Of a stretch of 10,902 nt of DNA, positions 1-8,557 are shown one piece after another. How positions within the stretch are numbered: position 1 is the stretch's first letter; every line of letters begins with the position of its first letter. The stretch covers positions 1 through 10,902 of the forward strand of contig JAEWDG010000173.1 of the NCBI GenBank assembly GCA_023390215.1, given 5' to 3'. Position numbers and translations under genes: made by a program. The stretch comes from Bacteroidota bacterium. Its GTDB lineage: Bacteria > Bacteroidota > Bacteroidia > Chitinophagales > Chitinophagaceae. The notes under the pieces are model-generated. The model was not told the DNA's origin. It searched no databases and saw only the letters and a list, made by a program, of their open reading frames with translations.

Positions 1-1121
1 GCACCCTGAATACCCGCGCCAATTGCAACCACTTCATCCGGATTTACTCCTTTATGTGGTTTCTTATCAAAAAACTTTTCTACGATCTCCTGTACTTTAG
101 GAATACGGGTAGATCCACCAACCAGGATCACTTCATCAATCTGTGAACGTGTAAGTCCTGCGTCTTTCAATGCCTGTTCGCAAGGCTTTAAACATCTTTC
201 AAAGAGTTTATCAGCAAGCGCTTCAAATTTCGCACGGGTCAATTTTTTTACCAGGTGCTTGGGCACACCGTCAACCGCGGTGATGTAAGGAAGATTTATT
301 TCTGTTTCTGCAGAAGAAGATAATTCCACTTTCGCTTTTTCAGCTGCTTCTTTCAAACGTTGCAGGGCCATGGGATCTTTCCGCAGATCGATCGCTTCGT
401 CAGTTTTAAATTCATCTGCGAGCCAGTCCATGATCACCTTATCGAAATCATCACCGCCTAGATGCGTATCACCGTTGGTAGATTTCACTTCGAACACTCC
501 ATCACCAAGTTCAAGAACAGAGATATCAAAAGTACCTCCACCCAAATCGAACACGGCGATCTTCTGGTCTTTTCCTTTTTTATCTAAACCATAAGCCAGA
601 GCCGCAGCAGTTGGTTCATTAACGATACGACGAACATTCAAACCCGCGATCTCGCCAGCTTCTTTAGTGGCCTGGCGCTGCGCATCGTTAAAATATGCAG
701 GCACAGTGATCACAGCTTCGTTCACCTCCTGACCCAGGTAATCCTCCGCGGTCTTCTTCATTTTCTGAAGAACCATGGCGCTGATTTCCTGTGGTGTATA
801 TAAACGGCCATCGATATCAATACGAACGGTATTGTTATCTCCTTTTACAATCTTATAACTCCAGTGTGTGCTTTCTTCTGTTACCTCGTCAAACCTGCGG
901 CCCATGAAACGTTTAACGCTGGATATCGTGTTTTGCGGGTTGGTGATTGCCTGCCTCTTAGCCGGGTCACCTACCTTGCGTTCCCCGTTTTTCAGAAAAG
1001 CCACGACCGAGGGTGTCGTGCGGCGACCTTCATCGTTTGCAATTACGACGGGTTCATTACCCTCCATAACCGAAACACAACTATTGGTCGTACCGAGGTC
1101 AATTCCTATTATTTTTCCCAT
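1..1121 (-). CDS. dnaK: Chaperone DnaK (Hsp70), N-terminal 373 codons, cut by window edge
   Basis: DnaK is the cytosolic Hsp70 chaperone. It binds exposed hydrophobic segments and cycles with DnaJ and GrpE using ATP. The reading frame is open without a break from the ATG at 1121 to base 1. Visible are the phosphate-1 loop [12 protein letters not shown] at the very N-terminus, the AKRQA stretch carrying the conserved catalytic lysine, [11 protein letters not shown], the phosphate-2 loop [14 protein letters not shown], and the adenosine motif [14 protein letters not shown]. The fragment ends at GAGIQG, just before the interdomain linker, so only the ATPase domain is present and the substrate-binding domain lies outside. 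The start is fixed by the family's [11 protein letters not shown]-terminus and an A-rich leader. The gene lies downstream of the 518-residue orphan on the same strand but is separated by 311 bases containing its own regulatory-looking motifs, so it is probably transcribed independently. Confidence 0.97.
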   Translation of the reverse strand, partial: MGKIIGIDLGTTNSCVSVMEGNEPVVIANDEGRRTTPSVVAFLKNGERKVGDPAKRQAITNPQNTISSVKRFMGRRFDEVTEESTHWSYKIVKGDNNTVRIDIDGRLYTPQEISAMVLQKMKKTAEDYLGQEVNEAVITVPAYFNDAQRQATKEAGEIAGLNVRRIVNEPTAAALAYGLDKKGKDQKIAVFDLGGGTFDISVLELGDGVFEVKSTNGDTHLGGDDFDKVIMDWLADEFKTDEAIDLRKDPMALQRLKEAAEKAKVELSSSAETEINLPYITAVDGVPKHLVKKLTRAKFEALADKLFERCLKPCEQALKDAGLTRSQIDEVILVGGSTRIPKVQEIVEKFFDKKPHKGVNPDEVVAIGAGIQG

Positions 1122-1152
1122 GATTAAATATTTTTTTGTTTGCTAAGAGATT

Positions 1153-1169
1153 GTCAATCATTATGCCAA
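1153..1169 (-). promoter_or_regulatory. Sigma-54-like -24/-12 element before dnaK
   Basis: On the minus strand this reads TTGGCATAATGATTGAC. It matches the sigma-54 consensus TGGCAC-N5-TTGC in the TGGCA block, the five-base spacer and the TTG, but has A where the -12 GC needs its C. A start point about 12 bases downstream would give a leader of roughly 20 bases to the dnaK ATG. No TAnnTTTG housekeeping box is visible nearer the gene. Role and sigma factor are inferred from sequence only. Confidence 0.33.
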
Positions 1170-1234
1170 CGCACATTAAGTGCTAAAATGGCAGTCAACG
1201 CGAAATAACCTGAATAAGTGCTATTTAAAGGCAG
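1164..1234. promoter_or_regulatory. Repeated and inverted motif cluster upstream of dnaK
   Basis: On the plus strand TAAGTGCTA-AAAT-GGCAG (1177-1194) and TAAGTGCTA-TTTAAA-GGCAG (1215-1234) form a direct repeat with starts 38 bases apart. The nearer copy also pairs with 1164-1174 (TGCCAACGCAC) as a broken inverted repeat: TGCCA and GCAC against GTGC and TGGCA, around ATTAA. The AAGTGCTAA core resembles one half of the HrcA operator CIRCE, but the second half is absent at the required spacing. A binding site for a dnaK regulator is plausible; the protein is unknown. Confidence 0.4.
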
Positions 1235-1260
1235 ATTTTTGGCAGTAAGACTTAGATTTT

Positions 1261-1290
1261 AGTACTTAGTATTCAGTACCCAGTACGTAG
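1261..1290. repeat. Heptamer tandem repeat AGTAnnn, four units
   Basis: Four consecutive seven-base units, AGTACTT, AGTATTC, AGTACCC and AGTACGT, are followed by a partial AG. The first four bases are constant and the last three vary. The array lies in the gap between the orphan gene and dnaK, directly beside a second, unrelated short-repeat array. Confidence 0.75.
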
Positions 1291-1310
1291 GTTTTTGTGA
1301 TCTGAAAACT

Positions 1311-1430
1311 TTGACCTTTTGAAACTTGAACCTATAAACCTCTTGAACCTCTTGAACCCTTTGAACCTTGAACTTCTTGAACCTTGAACCTCTTGAACTT
1401 CTTGAACTTCTTGAACCTATGAAACCTCTT
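1311..1430. repeat. Degenerate tandem array of TTGAACCTC-type units
   Basis: TTGAAC occurs exactly ten times, starting at 1326, 1343, 1352, 1361, 1368, 1377, 1384, 1393, 1402 and 1411. Most steps are nine bases, two are seven, and one is seventeen with a decayed unit (ATAAAC) in it. Further decayed units flank both ends (TTGACC, TTGAAAC, ATGAAA). The typical unit is TTGAACCTC or TTGAACTTC; seven-base units lack two bases. The array ends two bases before the stop codon of the 518-residue gene, so it fills that gene's entire immediate 3' flank. No open protein reading is convincing. Confidence 0.85.
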
Positions 1431-1432
1431 CC

Positions 1433-2989
1433 TTACAACCCATTTCTCTTATCTTCCAAATATTTACCCCGGATAATGGAACTCATCTGTTGATTTTTCA
1501 CCTTACTTTCTACCCATGAGATAACATCCAGGTAAGCAAAGGTTCTGGTCTGAAACCGGCTTTTTTCCAGCTTCTTGATCTGCGTCAAAAATGCCTCGAA
1601 GGCCGGCTGAAGCTGGTTTGGAGGCACGTAGAAATTTGAACGTATAAACTTGAACATCGCTTCTTCAATGACGGTGAGGTTTTCCATTTTCGCCATGAAA
1701 CGATAAACCGATCGGGTGAGATACTCCACAAGCTCAAAATTGCCCAGCTCATAGTGCGCTAACAGATGCAATAGTCGCGCATAACATTGAAGATCAAAAC
1801 GCAGATCTACATTTTCGTTGATTATGCGTTGCAGATAATCTATGGATTTCCCATAGTCTCCATAGCCAAAATATAACATCGCCACTTTATAATTGAAGAC
1901 GAGGATGCGATGACGGTCCAGATATAGTTGATAATGCGCTATTTCTTTTTCAATCTCCGGAATAAGTTTTAGTCCCTCTCCAAAACTCCCCTGCATGATA
2001 TGCATATTTAACTGAGCACTTCGGATATACACAAATGCCTGGATGCGGTTATTGTCGTGCGCGTTTGCTGTTGCTGATCTGCCGAATGTTTCAAACAATC
2101 TTAAGGTCGCATGAAAGCCACGGTAATTGCGCAGGTCGAAATGCGCATTCAGCAGGTTATGCATACCCTTTATATAATGCCCCGTTTCCACCCCGATCAT
2201 CAGCGGATTCTCATAATAGAGATCCACCCATTTCTGCGTATAGCGGTAGTACATCAAAAAATCCTGTCTTATAAATGCGAACCAGGCATAACACTGATAG
2301 AGGTATAATCTTTCATAAAAACCATCATAGCTATGCGCATCGGCAGGTAACTGCGTCTTGAAAAAGGCCTTTACAGACTCTTCATCTTTTTCGTTTCTCG
2401 CGTGGCCATTTCTGATGTAAAAACTATAAAGTTGTAAAGCAAGATTTGAAAGATGGGTAATGTTGCGGCGACGCCTGTTAACTTCATCAGCTTCCTGAGA
2501 TAACTGATCGGCGCGGTTTTGCATGCTCCTCGTGATATGCAGGGTTTCAATTTTTTTCTCCAGCGAAATAACCTGGATCAGAAAACTATGCTGATTATAA
2601 TTACGGGCCAGCTCTTTAGTTTTATCGAGTATGCGTAAGGCCTGAAGATAGAGCCCTTTGTTATACAGGATCCTTGCATAATCTAATTGTTCGTGCAGAT
2701 TCAGGTCGATACTTTCAGTGCTGTTTAACAGGCGAAGGCTGGCAAGAATCTCTTTATACAAATGCGATTTAAGATTAGCCAGCTGAGGCTTTTTTATAGA
2801 ACTCACTTTCCTGAGAAGCGCTGCTTCATCATACTCCGGCAGCCTGTCCAGCGCATCGAACAACTCCACAATCTTAAGGTCTTTATTACCCGAGCTCCGG
2901 GTGATAAACAGCTTGAAATTCCGCTTTTCCGCCTTTTGCAGCGACTTAATAAGTTGAAATAATATGTCGGCCGAACGGTTGGGCATCAT
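1433..2989 (-). CDS. Uncharacterised helical-repeat protein, 518 residues
   Basis: I do not recognise a functional family. The protein begins MMPNRSADILFQLIKSLQKAEKRNF, with no signal peptide or membrane span, so it is probably cytosolic. Composition is rich in Leu, Tyr, Arg and Lys. It reads as a long run of amphipathic helices with TPR-like pairs, for example around residues 95-130 (LDYARILYNKGLYLQALRIL) and 365-420 (VAMLYFGYGDYGKSIDYLQ, then LLHLLAHYELGNFELVEYL), which suggests an alpha-solenoid scaffold. There are no catalytic motifs. I have the impression of similar proteins in other Chitinophagaceae, unverified. Two adjacent ATG codons (2989 and 2986) are both possible starts. It is separated from the GtrA gene by 297 bases with a likely terminator and promoter, so it is probably its own unit. 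Its stop is immediately followed by the TTGAAC array. Confidence 0.85.
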   Translation of the reverse strand: MMPNRSADILFQLIKSLQKAEKRNFKLFITRSSGNKDLKIVELFDALDRLPEYDEAALLRKVSSIKKPQLANLKSHLYKEILASLRLLNSTESIDLNLHEQLDYARILYNKGLYLQALRILDKTKELARNYNQHSFLIQVISLEKKIETLHITRSMQNRADQLSQEADEVNRRRRNITHLSNLALQLYSFYIRNGHARNEKDEESVKAFFKTQLPADAHSYDGFYERLYLYQCYAWFAFIRQDFLMYYRYTQKWVDLYYENPLMIGVETGHYIKGMHNLLNAHFDLRNYRGFHATLRLFETFGRSATANAHDNNRIQAFVYIRSAQLNMHIMQGSFGEGLKLIPEIEKEIAHYQLYLDRHRILVFNYKVAMLYFGYGDYGKSIDYLQRIINENVDLRFDLQCYARLLHLLAHYELGNFELVEYLTRSVYRFMAKMENLTVIEEAMFKFIRSNFYVPPNQLQPAFEAFLTQIKKLEKSRFQTRTFAYLDVISWVESKVKNQQMSSIIRGKYLEDKRNGL

Positions 2990-3136
2990 GAATTAAAATA
3001 GGCAAAACCTAATACAGGCAAGGGTTTTTCTAAATATAACCGCTTTTAAGCGTGGTAAATGCGGCAATATTTTGATTTCACATCCTCTTCTTTACTGAAT
3101 AGTTTTACACCCAGAAGTAAGAGAACGAAGAAAGCA

Positions 3137-3264
3137 GCAAACAATCGTTAGAAAAATAACAAGCAATCGCGCGGAAGACTTAAGAGCTGTGCCCTGTAAG
3201 GTTCGCAAATTTAAAAAACGAAATTAAAAGATAAAATCTTTTTTTATATAGCAAGCAATCGTTA
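3137..3264. repeat. Short direct repeat GCAARCAATCGTTA, two copies plus a partial
   Basis: GCAAACAATCGTTA at 3137-3150 and GCAAGCAATCGTTA at 3251-3264 match at 13 of 14 bases. A shorter copy, CAAGCAATCG, lies at 3160-3169. All are in the 300-base gap between the GtrA gene and the orphan gene. Besides these, the gap holds an AT-rich hairpin (3226-3242) and the possible promoter box; I see no gene in it. Confidence 0.5.
3206..3213 (-). promoter_or_regulatory. Possible -7 box (TAAATTTG) for the 518-residue gene
   Basis: The minus strand reads TAAATTTG, a full match to the Bacteroidota -7 consensus TAnnTTTG. A clear -33 TTTG is not visible upstream. If used, it would give a leader of about 210 bases before the orphan gene. 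It lies downstream of the hairpin that would end GtrA transcription, which fits a new unit beginning here. The match is short and the region is AT-rich, so chance is possible. Confidence 0.35.
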
Positions 3265-3265
3265 A

Positions 3266-3291
3266 AGTCCCTCCGTTTCCACGGGGGGACT
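3266..3291 (-). terminator. Hairpin at the end of the GtrA gene
   Basis: Eleven paired positions, AGTCCC-CCGT against ACGG-GGGACT with one central A-C mismatch on the minus strand, enclose a GGAA loop. The 5' arm starts inside the TAG stop of the GtrA gene. The following U-tract is weak (TTTAA). On the plus strand the mismatch becomes a G-U pair and the hairpin is followed by ATCTTTTT, so the plus-strand form looks stronger although no plus-strand gene reads into it. Probably a terminator for the ABC-F/GtrA unit. Confidence 0.5.
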
Positions 3292-3763
3292 ATCTTTTTG
3301 TACCGAAACTGAAATGTTTCTGGCTTAAATAACTGATGGTTATAACGATAGCGGTATTAATTATCTGACTGATCATCGCGGGCCAAAGAAATACTTCAAC
3401 GAATAATTTAAGGAGTAGATAGTTGATCACCAGATTCACAACAAAACTTAGCCCGTAACGAAACAATTGAATACGACCACGCAGATTTGATGCGAGGAAA
3501 ACGATGTATTTATTCAGCAAAAATCCCGCGCTGAACGACACAATAAATGAAAGGAACATGGCCGCGATATGCGGTTTGAAAGCAAAGAACCCGAAATCAA
3601 AAACCTGCTTATCGAATATGTAATGGTAAGCGACATAATATACCACCAGGCCCAGCACCGTATTAATCCCTCCGCAGGCTGCATAACGGAATGTTTGCAG
3701 GGGCATGAATTTCCGGAACGGGGGATAAAATACATCCAATATGGTATGTATGGCCTGGCGCAT
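3290..3763 (-). CDS. GtrA family membrane protein
   Basis: This is a 157-residue polytopic inner-membrane protein of the GtrA family. Members are associated with moving or handling lipid-linked sugars for cell-surface polysaccharide; the best studied is the proposed flippase for glucosylated undecaprenyl phosphate in O-antigen modification. Four hydrophobic segments are visible, near residues 25-47, 66-88, 100-126 and 128-148. Family landmarks include FRYAACGGINTVLGLVVYY in the first segment, FLLNKYIVF after the second, and the closing SYLSQKHFSFG. No glycosyltransferase is adjacent, so the substrate cannot be deduced. The gene follows the ABC-F gene on the same strand. The start ATG is 65 bases after the ABC-F stop, but only five bases after the next in-frame stop of that frame, suggesting the two were once tightly coupled. 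Confidence 0.9.
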   Translation of the reverse strand: MRQAIHTILDVFYPPFRKFMPLQTFRYAACGGINTVLGLVVYYVAYHYIFDKQVFDFGFFAFKPHIAAMFLSFIVSFSAGFLLNKYIVFLASNLRGRIQLFRYGLSFVVNLVINYLLLKLFVEVFLWPAMISQIINTAIVITISYLSQKHFSFGTKR

Positions 3764-3768
3764 GGATA

Positions 3769-3828
3769 TTAATTACCATAAAGCGTTTCGCGCATCGATT
3801 TCACGCGTTCATCCGCCAGGTATTCGTC
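3769..3828 (-). other. In-frame C-terminal tail of the ABC-F gene behind a premature TAA
   Basis: Directly after the TAA at 3831-3829 the same frame continues as DEYLADERVKSMRETLYGN and then stops at TAA 3771-3769. YbiT-like proteins usually end with a Tyr-Asp/Glu-x-Tyr-Leu type tail; here LMT-stop-DEYL fits LMT-Tyr-DEYL with one base change (TAT or TAC to TAA). The tail shows no decay. It is either a recent nonsense mutation, a base-call error, or a naturally read-through stop. Confidence 0.7.
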
Positions 3829-5406
<1,578 letters not shown>

Positions 5407-5417
5407 CTAAAAGTTTG

Positions 5418-5425
5418 CAAAGGTA
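5418..5425 (-). promoter_or_regulatory. -7 promoter box TACCTTTG for the ABC-F gene
   Basis: The minus strand reads TACCTTTG, a full match to TAnnTTTG, 17 bases before the ABC-F ATG. The -33 region has no clear TTTG. A short leader with AGGA ahead of the ATG would result. Confidence 0.5.
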
Positions 5426-5546
5426 GCTGTAAACCACGGAAATGGAATGGAAAATCACAGCTATTTCCGGCAGTGCAGAGAAGATCATTTTAGAGATTAT
5501 CTTATTGTAAATCGTGATGAAGACGTAACACGCAATGAGATCGGCT

Positions 5547-5586
5547 GCCCCAAAAAGCCCCCGGATCAACACCTGTTTTTCGGGGC
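5547..5586. repeat. Long inverted repeat in the argS promoter region
   Basis: GCCCCAAAAA (5547-5556) is complementary to TTTTT-C-GGGGC (5576-5586), ten pairs with a single bulged C at 5581 around a 19-base loop. A second GCCCC at 5557-5561 competes for the same GGGGC arm. The right arm sits where a -33 element would lie for the argS box at 5595. It could be an operator-like DNA element or, if transcription starts further upstream, a leader hairpin. No gene reads into it in terminator orientation. Confidence 0.45.
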
Positions 5587-5594
5587 TAATTGGT

Positions 5595-5602
5595 TACATT
5601 TG
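5595..5602 (+). promoter_or_regulatory. -7 promoter box TACATTTG for argS
   Basis: TACATTTG is a full match to TAnnTTTG, 16 bases before the ATG at 5619. A T-run at 5576-5580 stands about 19 bases upstream, where TTTG would be expected. Because the box lies within the possible N-terminal extension starting at 5535, it argues for the 5619 start of argS. Confidence 0.55.
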
Positions 5603-5618
5603 CGAGGTTTATCATAAT

Positions 5619-7517
5619 ATGTCGGTCTTACACATTCTTCAACAATATACTATTGAAAGCCTGAACGTTTTATATAACGATTCCTTCAATAGCAATGATT
5701 TCCAGGTTAACCAAACCAAATCTGAGTTCGAAGGCGATTACACAATCGTTCTTTTTAGTCTTGTTAAAAAGTTGAAACTTTCTCCCGAGGCAATTGGTAC
5801 GGCATTGGGGAACCAACTTTTACACCACTACCCCGGGATCTTCGATAACTATAATATCATAAAGGGTTTTCTCAATCTTCATTTTGCAGATTCATTCTGG
5901 GTCGGGCTTCTTGGTGAATTTCAAAAACCGGATTATGGCAGAAATCCTGCATCAGGTCAGAGGGTAATGGTGGAATATTCCTCACCCAATACCAACAAAC
6001 CATTGCATTTAGGCCACCTGAGAAATAACTTCCTGGGGTGGTCGGTTGCCGAAATCTTAAAGGCAAACGGCAATGAGGTATTTAAAAGCTGTATTGTAAA
6101 TGACCGGGGCGTACATATTTGTAAGAGTATGCTTGCCTGGAAAAAATGGGGTAACAACGCAACGCCGGAATCTACAGGCATTAAAGGTGACCATCTTGTG
6201 GGAGATTTTTATGTAAAGTTTGAAAACGCCCTCAAAGAAGAATCTGAAACGTTGCGGCAAAAAGAGAACGCGGGTGATATGGATCATTATGATCCCGAAA
6301 CCCGTGTGAAGGTCGGGAATTTAAAAACTGCATTATCGAAACTTGATCCTGCGGATTCAAAGTTGCATGATAAGCGTAATAAAATAAATGATGAATTAAA
6401 AGAACTACGCAGGAGCGCTACGCCACTTATGCAGGAAGTGAAACAGATGCTGGTGGATTGGGAAGCCGGAAAACCGGACGTGATTGCATTGTGGAAGCAA
6501 ATGAATAATTGGGTGTACGAGGGCTTTGATATTACCTATAATAAAATTGGCAGCGATTTCGATAAGATATATTATGAAAGCAACACGTACCTGCTTGGAA
6601 AAGACATTGTAGAGCAGGGTTTACAGAAAAATGTTTTTTATAAAAAAGAAGATGGGAGTGTCTGGATTGATTTGAGGAACGAAGGCCTGGATGAAAAACT
6701 GGTTTTGCGTAAAGACGGTACCTCGGTTTACATCACGCAGGACATTGGGTTGGCTGAACAGAAATATGAAGAATTCAGGAATGATCAAAGCATTTATGTG
6801 ATCGCCGATGAACAGAACTATCATATGAAAGTTCTGAAACTGATCTGTCAAAAGCTTGGGTTAACATTTGCAAATGATATCCATCATTTGAGCTATGGTA
6901 TGGTAGAACTCCCGAGTGGAAGAATGAAAAGCCGTGAGGGTACAGTGGTGGATGCGGATGACATCGTTGCTGAAATGATAGAAACTGCGGCCAGGCATAC
7001 CAGTGAGTTGGGGAAAGTGAAGGATTTCTCTAAGGAGGAACTGGTGGGGTTGTATGAGATGCTGGCACTGGGGGCGTTGAAATTTTACCTGTTACGCGTG
7101 GATCCTAAAAAAAGAATGGTTTTTAATCCCGAGGAGTCGATCGATTTTCACGGATTTACAGGGCCTTTTGTGCAATATACACATGCCCGTATAAAAAGCA
7201 TCCTGAGAAAAGAACAGCCCGGAGAGGAAACAGAATTTCACTCACCACTGTTACCATTGGAAAAAGAGATCCTGGTTATTATTGAACAGTATCCGACCAT
7301 TCTGGAACAGGCTGCAAGAGAAATGAATCCTTCGCTTGTGGCCAATTATGTTTTTCACCTCGCAAAAACATTCAATTCTTTTTACGCGGAACATTCTGTT
7401 GCAAATGCTGAATCGGGTGAGAAGAAACAGCTGCGTTTGCGGATGGCTGTTAGTACGGCCGGCGTATTAAGATCCGGCATGCATCTCCTTGGTATCAGGG
7501 TGCCGGAAAGAATGTAA
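5619..7517 (+). CDS. argS: Arginyl-tRNA synthetase
   Basis: This cytosolic class I synthetase charges tRNA-Arg with arginine using ATP. The 632-residue product has an N-terminal tRNA-recognition (Add-1) domain at about 1-100, VEYSSPNTNKPLHLGHLRN with the HIGH-type HLGH at 130-133, ITQDIGLAEQKYEEF at 372-386 in the catalytic core, and RMKSREGTVV (435-444) at the KMSKS position, a degenerate form common in ArgS. The C-terminal DALR anticodon domain covers about 515-632 and ends GIRVPERM. Residues roughly 205-265 form a charged, Lys/Glu/Asp-rich insertion, making it longer than E. coli ArgS (577 residues). The frame is open back to an ATG at 5535, but those 28 codons (MRSAAPKSPRIN...) do not resemble ArgS and contain the promoter box, so 5619 is preferred. 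pfkA follows after 34 bases on the same strand. Confidence 0.96.
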   Translation: MSVLHILQQYTIESLNVLYNDSFNSNDFQVNQTKSEFEGDYTIVLFSLVKKLKLSPEAIGTALGNQLLHHYPGIFDNYNIIKGFLNLHFADSFWVGLLGEFQKPDYGRNPASGQRVMVEYSSPNTNKPLHLGHLRNNFLGWSVAEILKANGNEVFKSCIVNDRGVHICKSMLAWKKWGNNATPESTGIKGDHLVGDFYVKFENALKEESETLRQKENAGDMDHYDPETRVKVGNLKTALSKLDPADSKLHDKRNKINDELKELRRSATPLMQEVKQMLVDWEAGKPDVIALWKQMNNWVYEGFDITYNKIGSDFDKIYYESNTYLLGKDIVEQGLQKNVFYKKEDGSVWIDLRNEGLDEKLVLRKDGTSVYITQDIGLAEQKYEEFRNDQSIYVIADEQNYHMKVLKLICQKLGLTFANDIHHLSYGMVELPSGRMKSREGTVVDADDIVAEMIETAARHTSELGKVKDFSKEELVGLYEMLALGALKFYLLRVDPKKRMVFNPEESIDFHGFTGPFVQYTHARIKSILRKEQPGEETEFHSPLLPLEKEILVIIEQYPTILEQAAREMNPSLVANYVFHLAKTFNSFYAEHSVANAESGEKKQLRLRMAVSTAGVLRSGMHLLGIRVPERM

Positions 7518-7551
7518 GTTTATAAATGAATAATTCGAGCACGATTATACG

Positions 7552-8532
7552 ATGAAGAAAAAAGTTACGAAGATCGGGGTATTATGCAGTGGAGGCGATA
7601 GCCCGGGTATGAATGCCTGCATAAGGGCCGTGGTAAGAACAGGCATTTATCATGGTCTGGAAGTATTCGGTGTTATGCGTGGGTACGCGGGGATGATCGA
7701 TGATGATATCTTCAAGATGGAGAGCCGGTCGGTGGCCAATATCATACAGCGCGGTGGTACTGTGCTAAAAACCGCGCGCTGCGCTGAATTCCGTGAACCG
7801 GAAGGAAGAAAAAAAGCGTATGAGAATTTAAAAAAACGCGGTATCGACGGTCTGGTGATTCTCGGCGGTGATGGAAGTTTCCGCGGGGCCCAAACCTTTA
7901 GTAACGAATTTGATATTCCCTGTATCGGACTGCCCGGCACGATTGATAAGGATATTGCGGGAACAGATTTCACAATCGGTTTCGATACTGCGGTAAACAC
8001 AGCAGTGGAAGCCATCGATAAAATCAGAGATACTGCTGATGCGCACGACAGGTTGTTCATCATTGAAGTGATGGGCAGGGATGCAGGATACATCGCATTG
8101 CATAGCGGCATCGCAACAGGTGCTGAAAATATCCTGATCCCGGAAAAAAAGACCGATACAGAGTCAATTATCCAGGCCCTGGAAGAAAAAGAGAAACGTA
8201 AAAAACTCGTGAATCTGATCGTGGTGGCAGAAGGAGACCAGTTTGGCGGCGTTCAACTGGCGAACATCATCAGGGAAAGATTGCCACACCTGGAAACACG
8301 AATCGCCATCCTCGGACATATACAACGCGGAGGCTCTCCGACCTGTTTCGACCGCGTTATCGCGAGCCGGATGGGGTATGCTGCCGTTGAATGTTTGATT
8401 GAAGGCCGCTTTGATGTGTTTGTAGGAATCGTAAACAACAAAATGAATTATACCCCCCTGAATGAGGCAGTTAAAAAGAAACAAAGGATAAGTGACGAAT
8501 GGATGAAAATTGTAAAGATTCTCGCTACCTGA
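7552..8532 (+). CDS. pfkA: ATP-dependent 6-phosphofructokinase
   Basis: PfkA phosphorylates fructose 6-phosphate to fructose 1,6-bisphosphate, the committed step of glycolysis, as a cytosolic tetramer. The 326-residue length is typical. Landmarks are GGDSPGMNA (14-22), GGDGS (105-109), PGTIDKD (128-134) with the catalytic aspartate at 132, the substrate motif EVMGR (172-176), and GHIQRGGSP (255-263). Glycine in GGDGS and in PGTID are the residues that mark ATP-using rather than pyrophosphate-using enzymes. The usual TIDND reads TIDKD here (codon AAG), a change next to the catalytic residue. The gene sits 34 bases after argS and 25 before pyk with no obvious promoter or terminator in either gap, so the three are probably cotranscribed. 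Confidence 0.97.
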   Translation: MKKKVTKIGVLCSGGDSPGMNACIRAVVRTGIYHGLEVFGVMRGYAGMIDDDIFKMESRSVANIIQRGGTVLKTARCAEFREPEGRKKAYENLKKRGIDGLVILGGDGSFRGAQTFSNEFDIPCIGLPGTIDKDIAGTDFTIGFDTAVNTAVEAIDKIRDTADAHDRLFIIEVMGRDAGYIALHSGIATGAENILIPEKKTDTESIIQALEEKEKRKKLVNLIVVAEGDQFGGVQLANIIRERLPHLETRIAILGHIQRGGSPTCFDRVIASRMGYAAVECLIEGRFDVFVGIVNNKMNYTPLNEAVKKKQRISDEWMKIVKILAT

Positions 8533-8557
8533 TTAAGACCATATCTAAACCAATACC

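Noticed and set aside
864..1146. Two plus-strand frames of about 90 codons over the dnaK 5' end
   Set aside because: They mirror the conserved DnaK ATPase codons and have no plausible protein features.
1160..1186. CIRCE operator (HrcA site) before dnaK
   Set aside because: Only one half-site (AAGTGCTAA, 8 of 9) is present; the partner at nine-base spacing reads ATTATGCCA and does not match TTAGCACTC.
1311..1430. CRISPR array
   Set aside because: Units are 7-9 bases without spacers; CRISPR repeats are 23 bases or longer with unique spacers.
3226..3242. AAAAGAT-AAA-ATCTTTT hairpin as a terminator
   Set aside because: Seven pairs with only one G-C; too weak, and easily produced by chance in an AT-rich gap.
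3000..3289. Small RNA or riboswitch in the gap before the 518-residue gene
   Set aside because: No conserved riboswitch core, tmRNA or 6S-like structure could be recognised; only short repeats and hairpins are visible.
7650..8111. 153-codon open frame antisense to pfkA
   Set aside because: It lies wholly within pfkA, has Ser/Ile/Pro-rich shadow composition and no family resemblance.
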